From Spirirestis rafaelensis WJT71-NPBG6 (GTDB taxonomy: Bacteria > Cyanobacteriota > Cyanobacteriia > Cyanobacteriales > Nostocaceae), in contig JAHHID010000042.1 of NCBI GenBank assembly GCA_019359015.1, forward strand, positions 1 to 60,784: DNA of 60,784 nucleotides, written 5' to 3'. The notes below the pieces were generated by a model. That model was given only the letters and a program-made list of their open reading frames with translations. It did no database searches and was not told the DNA's origin. Numbering within the stretch: position 1 is the first letter of the stretch; each line of letters begins with the position of its first letter. Both the position numbers and the translations under genes were made by a program. This document shows, piece by piece, positions 43,973-52,519 of this stretch.

Positions 43973-45124
43973 CTATTTCTTTTGGGCTTGAATCTTGTCA
44001 AAAAGACCGCCATCTGCGAAGAACTTGTTCTGCACGGTATCCCAACCACCGTAGTCACCAACTGTACCGAGAGTTTTGACTTTGGGATATTTGCCGGCAA
44101 GTTCTTTAGTTTGCGGTGCTGTCTCGTCTACTGGTCGGAATCCCAATTTGGCGAATTCTTGTTGTGCTTCGGGGCTATAAAGGTATTTGACAAAACCTTC
44201 TGCTACTTCCCTTGTGCCGTGCTTATCAACGTTTTTGTCTACGACTGCGATCGGGTTGTCGATGGATATATTGACATCAGGGACGACATAGTTTACTTTT
44301 TCGCCTTTTTGTTGTGCCAAGATAATTTCGTTTTCGTAGTTAATTAGGGCATCTCCTTGACCCTGTTTGAAGAAGGCATCGCTAGCTTCACGGGCATCTT
44401 TGGTCAAAAGAGGCACATTTTTATAAACGTTGGTGACAAAATCAGTCGCTTTAGCTTCGTCTCCACCAGTTTTAATTACTGAATTCCATAATGCTAAGAA
44501 ATTCCAACGCGCAATACCTGATGTTTTCGGGTCAGCGGTAATCAGCTTGACACCATTTGTACCCAAATCCGCCCAGGTTTTGATGCCTTTCGGGTTGCCT
44601 TCTCTGGTGACTAATACGGCAACTGATTTTGAGACAATACCATTGTTGGGGACTTCTTTTTCCCATCCTGGCTGAATCAATCCAGCTTTCTCAATTCTTT
44701 GAGTGTCTAATGCTAGTGCTAAGTGAACCACATCCGCTTCTAGACCGTCGATGACTGCGCGAGTTTGCGAACCAGATCCGCCGTAGCTTTGCTTAAACCT
44801 GACATTTTGATTGTGGTCTTTCTTCCACTGTTCGACAAATTTGGGTATAATTGCTTCGTGAACCGCTTTGGTGACGGCGAAAGAAACAAGGGTTAGTTCA
44901 ACGTCTTTGTTGTTGGCGGCAACAGGGCTAGCACCAGAACCACCAGCAGCGTTATTGGCAGAATTGTTTGCATTTCCACCAGAGCAGGAGGCGATCGCCA
45001 CACTCAATATCGCTCCCACCAAAAACATCGATACAAAGCCTTTGAAGGAACGCAACCTGAGTCTGCCCCTCAGATGCCCAATGGTAAGCCCCGATTGCTT
45101 CAGCTGGCGTTGCCAAAAACTCAT
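43973..45124 (-). CDS. sbpA: Sulfate-binding periplasmic lipoprotein
   Basis: 383 residues. Long N-terminus, then a hydrophobic segment and lipobox-like SVAIASC (Cys47) followed by a Gly/Asn/Ala-rich linker. The binding domain is clear: VELTLVSFAVTKAVHEAIIPKF, FKQSYGGSGSQTRAVIDGLEADVVHLALALD, and LINYENEIILAQ. It captures sulfate and hands it to CysT/CysW. First gene of the sbpA-cysT-cysW run. A candidate operator lies 25 bp upstream. Confidence 0.93.
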   Translation of the reverse strand: MSFWQRQLKQSGLTIGHLRGRLRLRSFKGFVSMFLVGAILSVAIASCSGGNANNSANNAAGGSGASPVAANNKDVELTLVSFAVTKAVHEAIIPKFVEQWKKDHNQNVRFKQSYGGSGSQTRAVIDGLEADVVHLALALDTQRIEKAGLIQPGWEKEVPNNGIVSKSVAVLVTREGNPKGIKTWADLGTNGVKLITADPKTSGIARWNFLALWNSVIKTGGDEAKATDFVTNVYKNVPLLTKDAREASDAFFKQGQGDALINYENEIILAQQKGEKVNYVVPDVNISIDNPIAVVDKNVDKHGTREVAEGFVKYLYSPEAQQEFAKLGFRPVDETAPQTKELAGKYPKVKTLGTVGDYGGWDTVQNKFFADGGLFDKIQAQKK

Positions 45125-45148
45125 TTTTTATGCTCCTAATAAATTAAT

Positions 45149-45166
45149 CTACTATTTATCGATATA
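45149..45166. promoter_or_regulatory. Weak candidate operator before sbpA
   Basis: CTACTATTTATCGATATA matches CTACGGTTTACCGATAGA (37423) at 14 of 18 positions. A weaker member of the motif series. Confidence 0.35.
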
Positions 45167-45376
45167 CATATCGTGCAATAGATATTACAGCGATGAAGCT
45201 AAAAACGCAAGCGAATAACTCCACATGGTCGATAGATAATATGTAGATTTAAGAACATAAAAAATTTCGGCAATGGGCATCGGGCAATGGGCATTGGGCA
45301 CGCTCGAATTAAAAAAGTTCAAGAACCTAATGCGCGAACGATCCGAGGATTCCTTCCATGCCCCATGCGCGACTAT

Positions 45377-46150
45377 CTATGTAAATTTTAAGGGCAAACC
45401 GTCCTGAAATACTAGTAGTTCTCCTGGTTGAATTTGCGTCCAAACTTCGTTGTCGGTGAGGGGGGTAGTAGCGATAACAGCAACGCGATCGCTTGGAGTC
45501 GTCAATTCTTGGAAATCTACAGTTACATCTTGGTCAATCAAGTGAGCCGCAGCAAAGGGCGCTTGGCGTACAATGTAACTAAGTTTAGTTGAACAGTGAG
45601 CAAAAAAATGCTCTCCCTCTGATAACAAGTAATTAAAAATACCGTATATAGAAATTAATTCAGTAATTTCCCGAAGTGCCAGATAAAGTTCTTTAACGTT
45701 TGGCTGACCTTCAGGAAATCGTTGTCTTAACGTTTCTAGTATCAAGCAAAACGCTCTTTCACTATCGGTTTTACCTACGGGGTAATAAAACCCCATACTT
45801 TGAGGATGAAAATCTGGTAAATCTCCATTGTGAGCAAATACCCAATACCTTCCCCACAGTTCCCGACGGAAGGGATGGCAATTTTCTAAACTAATTTCAC
45901 CTTGAGTTGCTTTGCGGATATGGGCAATTACATGGGTAGAGTGGATGGGATAGCATCGTACCACTTCTGCGATTGGAGAAGTAACCGAGGGTTTGGCATC
46001 TATAAAAAGCCGACATCCTTTACCTTCAAAAAAAGCAATCCCCCAACCATCACTATGGTCGTCAGTTTTTCCTCCTCGTGCAGAAAAGCCTTCAAAAGAA
46101 AAGCAAATATCCGTGGGAACATTGCAGTTCATTCCGAGTAATTGGCACAT
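45377..46150 (-). CDS. Class II glutamine amidotransferase-type protein
   Basis: 257 residues. Processed N-terminus MCQLLGMNCN with the nucleophile at Cys2, then SDGWGIAFFEGKGCRLF and HVIAHIRKATQGEISLENCHPFRRELWGRYWVFAHNGDL, the class II (Ntn) glutaminase signature. It has no synthase domain, so it resembles the YafJ/EgtC group. EgtC trims a gamma-glutamyl group in ergothioneine (thiol) synthesis, which would suit the sulfur context; this link is not proven since no other egt gene is present. Confidence 0.8.
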   Translation of the reverse strand: MCQLLGMNCNVPTDICFSFEGFSARGGKTDDHSDGWGIAFFEGKGCRLFIDAKPSVTSPIAEVVRCYPIHSTHVIAHIRKATQGEISLENCHPFRRELWGRYWVFAHNGDLPDFHPQSMGFYYPVGKTDSERAFCLILETLRQRFPEGQPNVKELYLALREITELISIYGIFNYLLSEGEHFFAHCSTKLSYIVRQAPFAAAHLIDQDVTVDFQELTTPSDRVAVIATTPLTDNEVWTQIQPGELLVFQDGLPLKFT

Positions 46151-46311
46151 AGCGATCGCATCTGTGAACTATAGACATTAATGCCTGTAGCCTCAAGATA
46201 CTTCAGAATGGCTAATTTAATCTGGAGCGATCGCAACAAGAATGAAGATTTAGCTTTGTGACGGGGGAACGGCTTGAAAAAATGCGTTAAATCCTTCGTC
46301 TGCTTCTGTTT

Positions 46312-46975
46312 TTATGTCCCTATCTCCCCAATGCCCACTTGGCGAGATGCTACCATGTAGCGGAATATATATTCGATCAACTCTATATAGTTATGAGCTG
46401 TTTCGGGAGAAGATGCCCAGACTGTAACACCGTGGTCGCGGATGAGCAAGGCTGACACCTGCGGTAAAGTAACACTGAAGCGCTCTTTAATCTCAGCTGC
46501 AATCAGGGAAACTTGTAAATGGTTAGCGAATATGGGAATAACACAACGAGGATTTTCTTCCCGCACTCCTAGCCCTTTTAACATCTCCAAGGGTGGCAAG
46601 ATTACGGTATCTCCCTGCACAAAGCGAGAAACCAAATTTGCCTCAACTGAGTGGATATGATAACAAACTTGTGCTTCGGGAAATAGAGTATAAAGAATTT
46701 GATGAATGGCTGTTTCCGCCGAAGGCTTCAAATCAGGTGATGATTGTGCTACTTTGCCATCTGGATAAATGCGAACGAAATCACTCTGGCATAATTTGCC
46801 TTTAGAGCGACCGCTAGCGGTAATCGGTGAAACTATTATCAGGTAAGCGAATCGAGAGATTTCCCGCAGTTCCCATCATCCAACCTTGATGGTAAAAGTT
46901 ACGGGCTGTAGCGATTAGCTCGTAACGAGGATCTAATTGTTGACCGTGGGTAGATAGTGATTCGTATTCAATCAT
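46312..46975 (-). pseudogene. mtnB: Methylthioribulose-1-phosphate dehydratase, frameshifted
   Basis: From ATG 46975 the frame reads MIEYESLSTHGQQLDPRYEL and then QGWMMGTAGNLSIRLPDNSF before ending early at TAG. In the next frame the protein continues ITASGRSKGKLCQSDFVRIY... to the end, with the zinc motif HIHSVEANL and LLIRDHGVTVWASSPETA. The two parts join across an extra base at about 46825. Otherwise the full family length of 220 residues is present. The enzyme dehydrates MTRu-1-P in methionine salvage. It overlaps mtnX by eight bp. Frameshift may be real or an assembly error. Confidence 0.75.
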
Positions 46976-47609
46976 GCGATCGCTCCCATAATCTGGCTAA
47001 TTGCTCACGCACCTCAAAGAAGTCATTCCAGGGAATATAAGGTTTTTGGGATTCATCAAGATATTTGGCTAGGCGATCGCGTGCAAATACCACAGAAGCC
47101 TCAATTGCCATATTTAAGTCGGTAACCGAATCCCCAATCGCTATCTTCTCATCAGCCGGATACTCTTCCATCACCTGCACTTTCGCAATTAGTTCTGTAT
47201 CCCCCTCGTACTCACTGCGTACCACCAAGTACTCACCACTTGTATCTACATCCACAGCATAAAGTGCATGAATCCGTTGCACCAACCCACCTAAAACAAC
47301 TTCCACCATTCCCCGCAGTCCCCCAGAAACCACCACCAAAGGCACTTTTTCCACCTCTAGAAAATCTAGCAGTTCTATAAATCCCGGACGCATCGCCTGA
47401 GGTCGAGTAAATTCCAAAATTTCCCCATAGCTTGAAGATGGAATTGATTCGAGTATTTGCCGGACTCCCTCTCGCAAAGTCAACTTTCGTGCATACATTT
47501 GCGGAAGCAAACTGGCAGAAAGCTTTGGTGCAAAATGTTTCAGAACCGCAACAAACGTTTCTTCAGCCGTAATAGTGCCATCAAAGTCGCAAAAAACTAT
47601 CCTTTTCAT
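46968..47609 (-). CDS. mtnX: HK-MTPenyl-1-P phosphatase of methionine salvage
   Basis: 213 residues from MKRIVFCDFDGT. HAD-superfamily motif I DFDGT (near residue 8), SGGL at about 95 (motif II) and IGDSVTDLNMA (motif IV). This enzyme removes phosphate from the enolised methylthio intermediate between MtnB-type and dioxygenase steps. Its end overlaps the mtnB start by eight bp, confirming an operon. The upstream leader holds a 39-bp perfect palindrome. Confidence 0.85.
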   Translation of the reverse strand: MKRIVFCDFDGTITAEETFVAVLKHFAPKLSASLLPQMYARKLTLREGVRQILESIPSSSYGEILEFTRPQAMRPGFIELLDFLEVEKVPLVVVSGGLRGMVEVVLGGLVQRIHALYAVDVDTSGEYLVVRSEYEGDTELIAKVQVMEEYPADEKIAIGDSVTDLNMAIEASVVFARDRLAKYLDESQKPYIPWNDFFEVREQLARLWERSHD

Positions 47610-47672
47610 CAATTTTAACGGATTGCGGAAGTCGCCACCTTCAATGTACTCATAAGGTGGGGATTGTGAGCG

Positions 47673-47711
47673 GGTGATTCCTTATACATCCAGGATGTAT
47701 AAGGAATCACC
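47673..47711. repeat. 39-bp perfect palindrome upstream of mtnX
   Basis: GGTGATTCCTTATACATCC (47673-47691), one central base, and its exact complement (47693-47711). 62 bp before the mtnX start. No run of T follows on either strand. A hairpin in RNA or an exceptional protein-binding dyad. Confidence 0.85.
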
Positions 47712-47729
47712 AATTTTTGTGGTAGGATA

Positions 47730-47924
47730 ATTAGTGTCTTGACCCTTCGGGTTCGCCACTTTGACGGGACAGAAACTGACACCGCCAAGTGGCTCACCAT
47801 CAATGCCACAAGCGAAAACCAAGCTAATAGGTATATGTTGCAAGAAAAAGATTTGGGTCTTGGGAATCAGGACTTCTGCCCTTGGAGGGAATGTCAGACC
47901 AATAGAGCTACGGAGTCCTAGAGG
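47730..47924. other. Possibly structured non-coding stretch
   Basis: About 195 bp without a convincing gene. On the plus strand ACCC-TTCG-GGT is a UUCG-capped stem (47741-47751) and GCCACTT (47755-47761) pairs with AAGTGGC (47786-47792). A 60-codon open frame exists but has no family resemblance. It could be an RNA element or remnant of one. Confidence 0.35.
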
Positions 47925-48053
47925 CTATTCCCGATGAATTGGGAAGCCCTGTCCGTCTATAGGTTGGGGTAGTTCACTATATTGTTCTGGCTGAACTGTG
48001 AATTCTACCTGGCTGCCATCTGGACGCACAAATTTTTTGTGGCGCTTATTCAA
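47925..48053 (-). CDS. 42-residue small protein coupled to the LysR gene
   Basis: TTG at 48053 overlaps the LysR stop (TTGA, four bases). The frame reads NKRHKKFVRPDGSQVEFTVQ then PEQYSELPQPIDGQGFPIHR, and ends at TAG 47925. The overlap and protein-like composition suggest a true gene, though no ATG is present. No domain recognised. Confidence 0.45.
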   Translation of the reverse strand: MNKRHKKFVRPDGSQVEFTVQPEQYSELPQPIDGQGFPIHRE

Positions 48054-48985
48054 AGTTTTAAAGTTTCTACAGGGATCAACATTTGTTCAAAAGCGGTAGA
48101 AAGCCGACTCTGAAAACGCTGGCGATGTTTTAGCTTTAAAAAAGGACGGGTTATTTCCGTAGGACTTAACGAACCATTTCTATTATCAATGACTGTAAGC
48201 GATCGCAAAGTTGACAGAGACAGTTCTTTTTTCACCATCAAATCAGAGATTGCTGTAGCACCTACACCATTTTCAACTACAGCCTTGACCATCTCGCCAC
48301 TATTCAAAACAGAAATGACATTTAATTGCGATGGATCGATCCCCCAATTTTGCAAAGCTTGGTCAAATCTTTGCTGCGTACCAGAACCGGACTCGCGCAT
48401 CACCCATGCAGTTTGAGTTAATTCGCTTAAGCGAACCTCTCCTAATTCAAACCAAGGGTGAGATTTGCCAACCACAATTAGCAAGCGATCGCTGGCGACA
48501 ATTTCTTCCTCTAAAGAAGCCTTCAACGATGGTTGCACTTCTCCTTCCACCAAACCCAAATCAAACACACCCGTCGCTGTTCCTGCACAAATCGTTTCTG
48601 CATTGGCGAGAGTGCAATTGACAGTGATCCCTGGATATGTGCGCTGAAATTCACTAATCTTTTCTGGCAACCAATAATTACCAATCGTCAGACTTGCTCC
48701 CAAATTCAACTTACCACGTTGCAGATCGTTTAATTCCCGTAAATTCCTTTCAGTCAGAGTAACTTGCTTTAATATTGCCTGTGCTTCTATTTGTAGCAAC
48801 TTTCCTGCCTCAGTGATCTCAATGTGGCGACCAATTCGATGGAAAAGTTTGACTGCATATTCCTCTTCCAAGCTTTGAATTGCGGCACTCACAGCGGGTT
48901 GAGTAATGTAAAGCGCTTCGGCAGCACGGGTAAAGTGGAGATTTTCCGCCACAGCTACAAAAACTCGCAATTGGTCAAGTGTCAT
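48050..48985 (-). CDS. LysR-family transcriptional regulator
   Basis: 311 residues from ATG 48985 (MTLDQLRVFVAVAENLHFTRAAEALYITQPAVSAAIQSLEEEYAVKLFHR), winged HTH at residues 1-60. The effector domain contains LNLGASLTIGNYWLPEKISEFQRTYPGITV and FDLGLVEGEV. The sequence resembles the CbbR/CysL group. CysL activates sulfite-related genes in Bacillus, which suits the neighbourhood. It is divergent from the permease remnant at 49405, which it may once have controlled. Confidence 0.83.
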   Translation of the reverse strand: MTLDQLRVFVAVAENLHFTRAAEALYITQPAVSAAIQSLEEEYAVKLFHRIGRHIEITEAGKLLQIEAQAILKQVTLTERNLRELNDLQRGKLNLGASLTIGNYWLPEKISEFQRTYPGITVNCTLANAETICAGTATGVFDLGLVEGEVQPSLKASLEEEIVASDRLLIVVGKSHPWFELGEVRLSELTQTAWVMRESGSGTQQRFDQALQNWGIDPSQLNVISVLNSGEMVKAVVENGVGATAISDLMVKKELSLSTLRSLTVIDNRNGSLSPTEITRPFLKLKHRQRFQSRLSTAFEQMLIPVETLKL

Positions 48986-49404
48986 TCCCGCCATTTAATG
49001 CATCCCTAAAACTTAGTGTTTGATAAAAACTTTTCAGTTAAATCTTGATCCCACAATCCTTTCAGGAAAGAGAAATAAAGACTCATTTCCTACTAGGGTT
49101 GGGGGGTATCTGCAATGGCTAAATTTATTCAACCAAATGTACTAATTATCTGACTCTTAATCACTTTTATTTATTGTTTGGAAAATAAATAACATTTGCT
49201 TTCATCATATAGGTCGCTTAGAGTAAATATCAAGCTAGATGCACGGCAGCCCTTGCAAAGCTGATGCGTATCAAGAAAATTAAGTTTTGTAATTTTAAAA
49301 CTTAAATTGCTTGAGGCATAGCTTGCTTTTTTGAAGTTGAGCCAAGAAGCATAGGTGGTAGCGCTTATAGCTACACATAGCTTGGCAATAAAAGGAGATT
49401 GTCT
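48986..49404. other. Intergenic region before the permease remnant
   Basis: About 420 bp. It contains a GGGTTGGGGGG run near 49096-49108 and the Shine-Dalgarno AAAGGAG (49391-49397). No gene or RNA family was recognised. Confidence 0.4.
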
Positions 49405-49689
49405 ATGACTGCTGAAATCCAACTAAATCAAAGTGCTCACGGTTTAAAGAGAGAATGTCTTTCCTACGGGGAAATTATAGCTCAATCTATTGCCGTTATC
49501 GCACCTACGACAACACCAGCCGCAAATATAGCCTTGATAATTCCCTTTTCTGGAAACGGCACGTCGCTGAGTTTTCTGGTTGGCATGATTGGGCTAATGT
49601 TTGTCGCGATATCCAAGATGGTGTTCTCGTTGTTGGCAGTGGCTTTCATCCCGGATTTCTCTTGTCGATACTGTTGGCATTGGCAGTAG
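49405..49689 (+). pseudogene. Truncated APC-family amino-acid permease
   Basis: ATG 49405 with AAAGGAG seven bases upstream. The first about 70 residues are a permease N-terminus: LKRECLSYGEIIAQSIAVIAPTTTPAANIALIIPFSGNGTSLSFLVGMIGLMFV. The remainder (AISKMVFSLLAVAFIP...) does not match. A complete APC permease has more than 400 residues. The remnant breaks at the same point as the one at 31178-31401, and a CadD gene follows on the same strand in both. Confidence 0.75.
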
Positions 49690-49939
49690 CATTACAAACA
49701 TTCTGCCTACTACACCTGACAATACTTTCCCTTAGTTGTTCTTGTTGTATTTGATGCTCCGTTGTAGCTGGTTTTTCATTCAAAGAGGACGTTATCCCAA
49801 AATGGTGAGGAAAATGAAGCACGAAATTGAAACAACTCACTTCAGTTTCACTGATGCCGAAAATATTTTCTACTTAGTTGCACTAACTAATAACTACTAT
49901 CGACTAACAACTAACCTTGCAAATAAGGAATGAATGTAA

Positions 49940-50662
49940 ATGAATCAATTAGTAACAGCAATTCCTACTGGTTTAGCCGCTTTCACTGCAACCAACATTG
50001 ATGACCTTGTTATCCTCACGTTGTTTTTTTCGCAAGTGAATAAAACATTTCGTAGTCGGCACATCTATATTGGTCAATATTTGGGTTTTGCAGTACTAGT
50101 TATTGCTAGTATGACTGGGTTCTTTGGTGGTTTAGTAGTGCCACAAAACTGGATTGGACTACTTGGATTGATGCCAATTGCGACTGGTCTAAGTCGCTTG
50201 CTGAGTAAAGAAAGTGATTCTGTTGAATCAGAAACAGTTGTGACGGAAAAAAGTGCGAGACTCCATTGGAGTCGCTTCGCGAACGCTAGTTTTATTTCTC
50301 CTCAAACTTACAGCGTAGCTGCTGTGACTATCGCTAACGGAAGTGACAATATTGGCATCTATATGCCTTTATTTGCCAACAGTACCTGGGAAAGCCTCTT
50401 GATAATTCTCGGAATCTTCTTTTCGCTCGTAGGAGTTTGGTGTTACGCTGCCTACACATTAACTAGGCTCCCAGCTATTAATCAAGTTATTACTCCTCAC
50501 AGCAACGCACTCGTTCCCTTTGTCTTGATTGCATTAGGTGCTTATATTGTCTGGGAAAGCGGCGCTTCAATTCTCATCACTTCAGTTGCAAGCTGCTTAT
50601 ATTTAACCTGGTTAATTCTGGCAAAAAATTTGGGAGAGTCTCCGGAAATGGAGAAAAATTAA
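49940..50662 (+). CDS. CadD-family transporter 5
   Basis: 240 residues with intact motifs FTATNIDDLVILTLFFSQVNKTFRSRHIYIGQYLGF and VAAVTIANGSDNIGIYMPLFANSTWES. A loop segment LLSKESDSVESETVVTEKSARLHWSRFANASF carries a repeat-like insertion (GAGACTCCATTGGAGTCGCTTCGCGAACG, 50261-50288 region). The secreted protein B follows 270 bp downstream. Confidence 0.85.
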   Translation: MNQLVTAIPTGLAAFTATNIDDLVILTLFFSQVNKTFRSRHIYIGQYLGFAVLVIASMTGFFGGLVVPQNWIGLLGLMPIATGLSRLLSKESDSVESETVVTEKSARLHWSRFANASFISPQTYSVAAVTIANGSDNIGIYMPLFANSTWESLLIILGIFFSLVGVWCYAAYTLTRLPAINQVITPHSNALVPFVLIALGAYIVWESGASILITSVASCLYLTWLILAKNLGESPEMEKN

Positions 50663-50928
50663 AGGCAAAAGCGAAGTATTCAATTCAAGATGTTACTCTC
50701 AAATTTTCATGTTTCTAAAGAATACTTCGCACTGGAAATTTTTGATAAAAAGTTAGTATTTATATGTTGTTCATCTCTAAAAGTTATTATTATATAATTA
50801 ATAGGAAGTAAATTAAATACCACAGAAAATATAAAGTTAAGTAAATATTTTAAGTTTGATAACTTAGAATAGACTTAAATAAAAGTTGTCAAGTTGACTA
50901 CATGGCAAAATCGATAAGGAGAAAAAAC

Positions 50929-51741
50929 GTGAAAATATTGCAATCTCTTTTAATTGTTTTGGTAATTTTGGTCAACCTAGTGTTTGCCCAACCTTCATTT
51001 GCTGATAGACCTAAATTCACCAAAAATCCTGACTACATAGAGGTGACTAAAGCTCTTGAGAGTCTGAAGACGGCGCAAAATACACTATCTCAAGGCGAAA
51101 ACACTAACCCTGAGGAAATTCAAAAGAAAATTGATGAGTTAGAGTTTAAAAAATACGCTTTAGAAACCGGAACCAGCTGGGGACAGTGTGCAAATGAAAC
51201 AGACAAAACGCTGGCTGTCTATGGACCACAACCAGATGAAGACGACGTTGGAGAAGATTATCCATACGATACTGCACTTTACTTTTTAGCACCTGGTCGG
51301 ACAACCAAAGAAAAATGGGATTGTAACGGAGTTTATCTACCAAATGATGCCAAACTAACAGCTATAAGCTCTAACCAACAAGGTGAAGAATTAGCTGGAC
51401 CTGGTGCTATTAAGATAGTTAATGGAACTCAGTTAGTGGTAAAGACAAATCCTGATACTTCTGCTGTTGAGTTGAATATTCCTCCTACTCAAGTTTTCAA
51501 AGCAGGTGATCTCAATTGGTTTATCCCTAATGTAACTAGCGCAACTATAGATACACGAGTTGCAAACGCGCCTACTGCTAAAATAGCTAATAAAAAGCAA
51601 TTGGTTGTGCAGAACAATCTAGAGAAAGAGACTGTAGAATCCAAGATTCCTACTAAGATTGAGCCACAGGTGCAGCCTCTACTTCAAGGTCGCTACGACG
51701 AGCCAACTTTACCAAAAGAAGGCTATTATAAAACACCCTGA
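50929..51741 (+). CDS. Secreted protein of unknown family, paralogue B
   Basis: About 270 residues from GTG 50929, preceded by AAGGAG with seven-base spacing; the upstream ATG at 50902 would add nine basic residues. With this start Cys87 falls at the same residue number as in paralogue A (32025): SWGQCANETDKTLAVYGP and KWDCNGVYLP. The signal peptide is MKILQSLLIVLVILVNLVFA-QPSFA. A longer C-terminal tail (about 60 residues, Pro/Lys/Gln-rich) is absent in A. Function unknown; probable periplasmic binding or sensor role inferred. Confidence 0.8.
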   Translation: MKILQSLLIVLVILVNLVFAQPSFADRPKFTKNPDYIEVTKALESLKTAQNTLSQGENTNPEEIQKKIDELEFKKYALETGTSWGQCANETDKTLAVYGPQPDEDDVGEDYPYDTALYFLAPGRTTKEKWDCNGVYLPNDAKLTAISSNQQGEELAGPGAIKIVNGTQLVVKTNPDTSAVELNIPPTQVFKAGDLNWFIPNVTSATIDTRVANAPTAKIANKKQLVVQNNLEKETVESKIPTKIEPQVQPLLQGRYDEPTLPKEGYYKTP

Positions 51742-51993
51742 AGAGTTGATCTGCGCTCAATGAATAAAAGTCGCGGCTCAAAAAACGCGCATCCGTAACT
51801 AGGCGAAAAGTGCAAACAAATCTGAATATCGCCAAAGCCAGAATCTGGGAACAAATAAAACTTGGAATCTGGCTTTCTCTTTTTAACACAAGAGACATTG
51901 CTAGTAAAATGAAAGATGAAATTGCTACTGAAGGTAGTTGGATTTTAGGCTCATTTTATTTATAAATATAAAATTAGAGTTAGGGTGTTACTC

Positions 51994-52416
51994 ATGCGGT
52001 TGCTGTTCAAAGCCAGAAATGTAGATATACAAAAGGCAAAGTTAAGGAATCCGTCGCGAGTGCGGGATCACTTGGCTAATGAGCGCACTTACTTAGCATG
52101 GATGCGGAGTGCGATCGCTCTTATGGGTTTTGGTGTTGTCATCGTCCGTCTTCGCCACTTCCAAGCACCACTAATACCACATCCTGGGGCAGGGTGGAAG
52201 TTGGGTTTAACTTTCGCTCTAGTTGGTCTATTGACAGTTTTACTCTCAACTCAACACTATTTCGCCGTCCGCGATAACATTGATGAAGATACCTATGAAC
52301 CCGCAGATCGCTGGGTAATTCTTTTCAGCCTCGCTATGCTTATTTTGGGTGCTGGGGTAATCTATTTTGTCTTCTCTGTCCCTCTCGATCCAATGAGTCC
52401 TGTGATACCTGAGTAA
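51994..52416 (+). CDS. DUF202 (YidH-like) membrane protein
   Basis: About 140 residues from ATG 51994 with the DUF202 motif VRDHLANERTYLAWMRSAIALMGFGVVIVRLRHF. Three helices. The function of the family is not established; members often stand near transporters. The next gene is a TSUP permease. Confidence 0.8.
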   Translation: MRLLFKARNVDIQKAKLRNPSRVRDHLANERTYLAWMRSAIALMGFGVVIVRLRHFQAPLIPHPGAGWKLGLTFALVGLLTVLLSTQHYFAVRDNIDEDTYEPADRWVILFSLAMLILGAGVIYFVFSVPLDPMSPVIPE

Positions 52417-52519
52417 TTGCAGCAACCTACCACCATAGCAGGTTTCAATTAGTTGCAATACATAAAAGAATAAAGGAACCGCAGATAAACACCTTCTTAT
52501 AACTGTTTCTTTTATTTAA

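Noticed and set aside
47925-48053. Right end of an IS200/IS605 element
   Set aside because: The GAAGCCC...GGGG...TTCAC look first suggested it, but the same bases read as a coherent 42-codon frame coupled to lysR, and no TnpA/TnpB sequence lies nearby.
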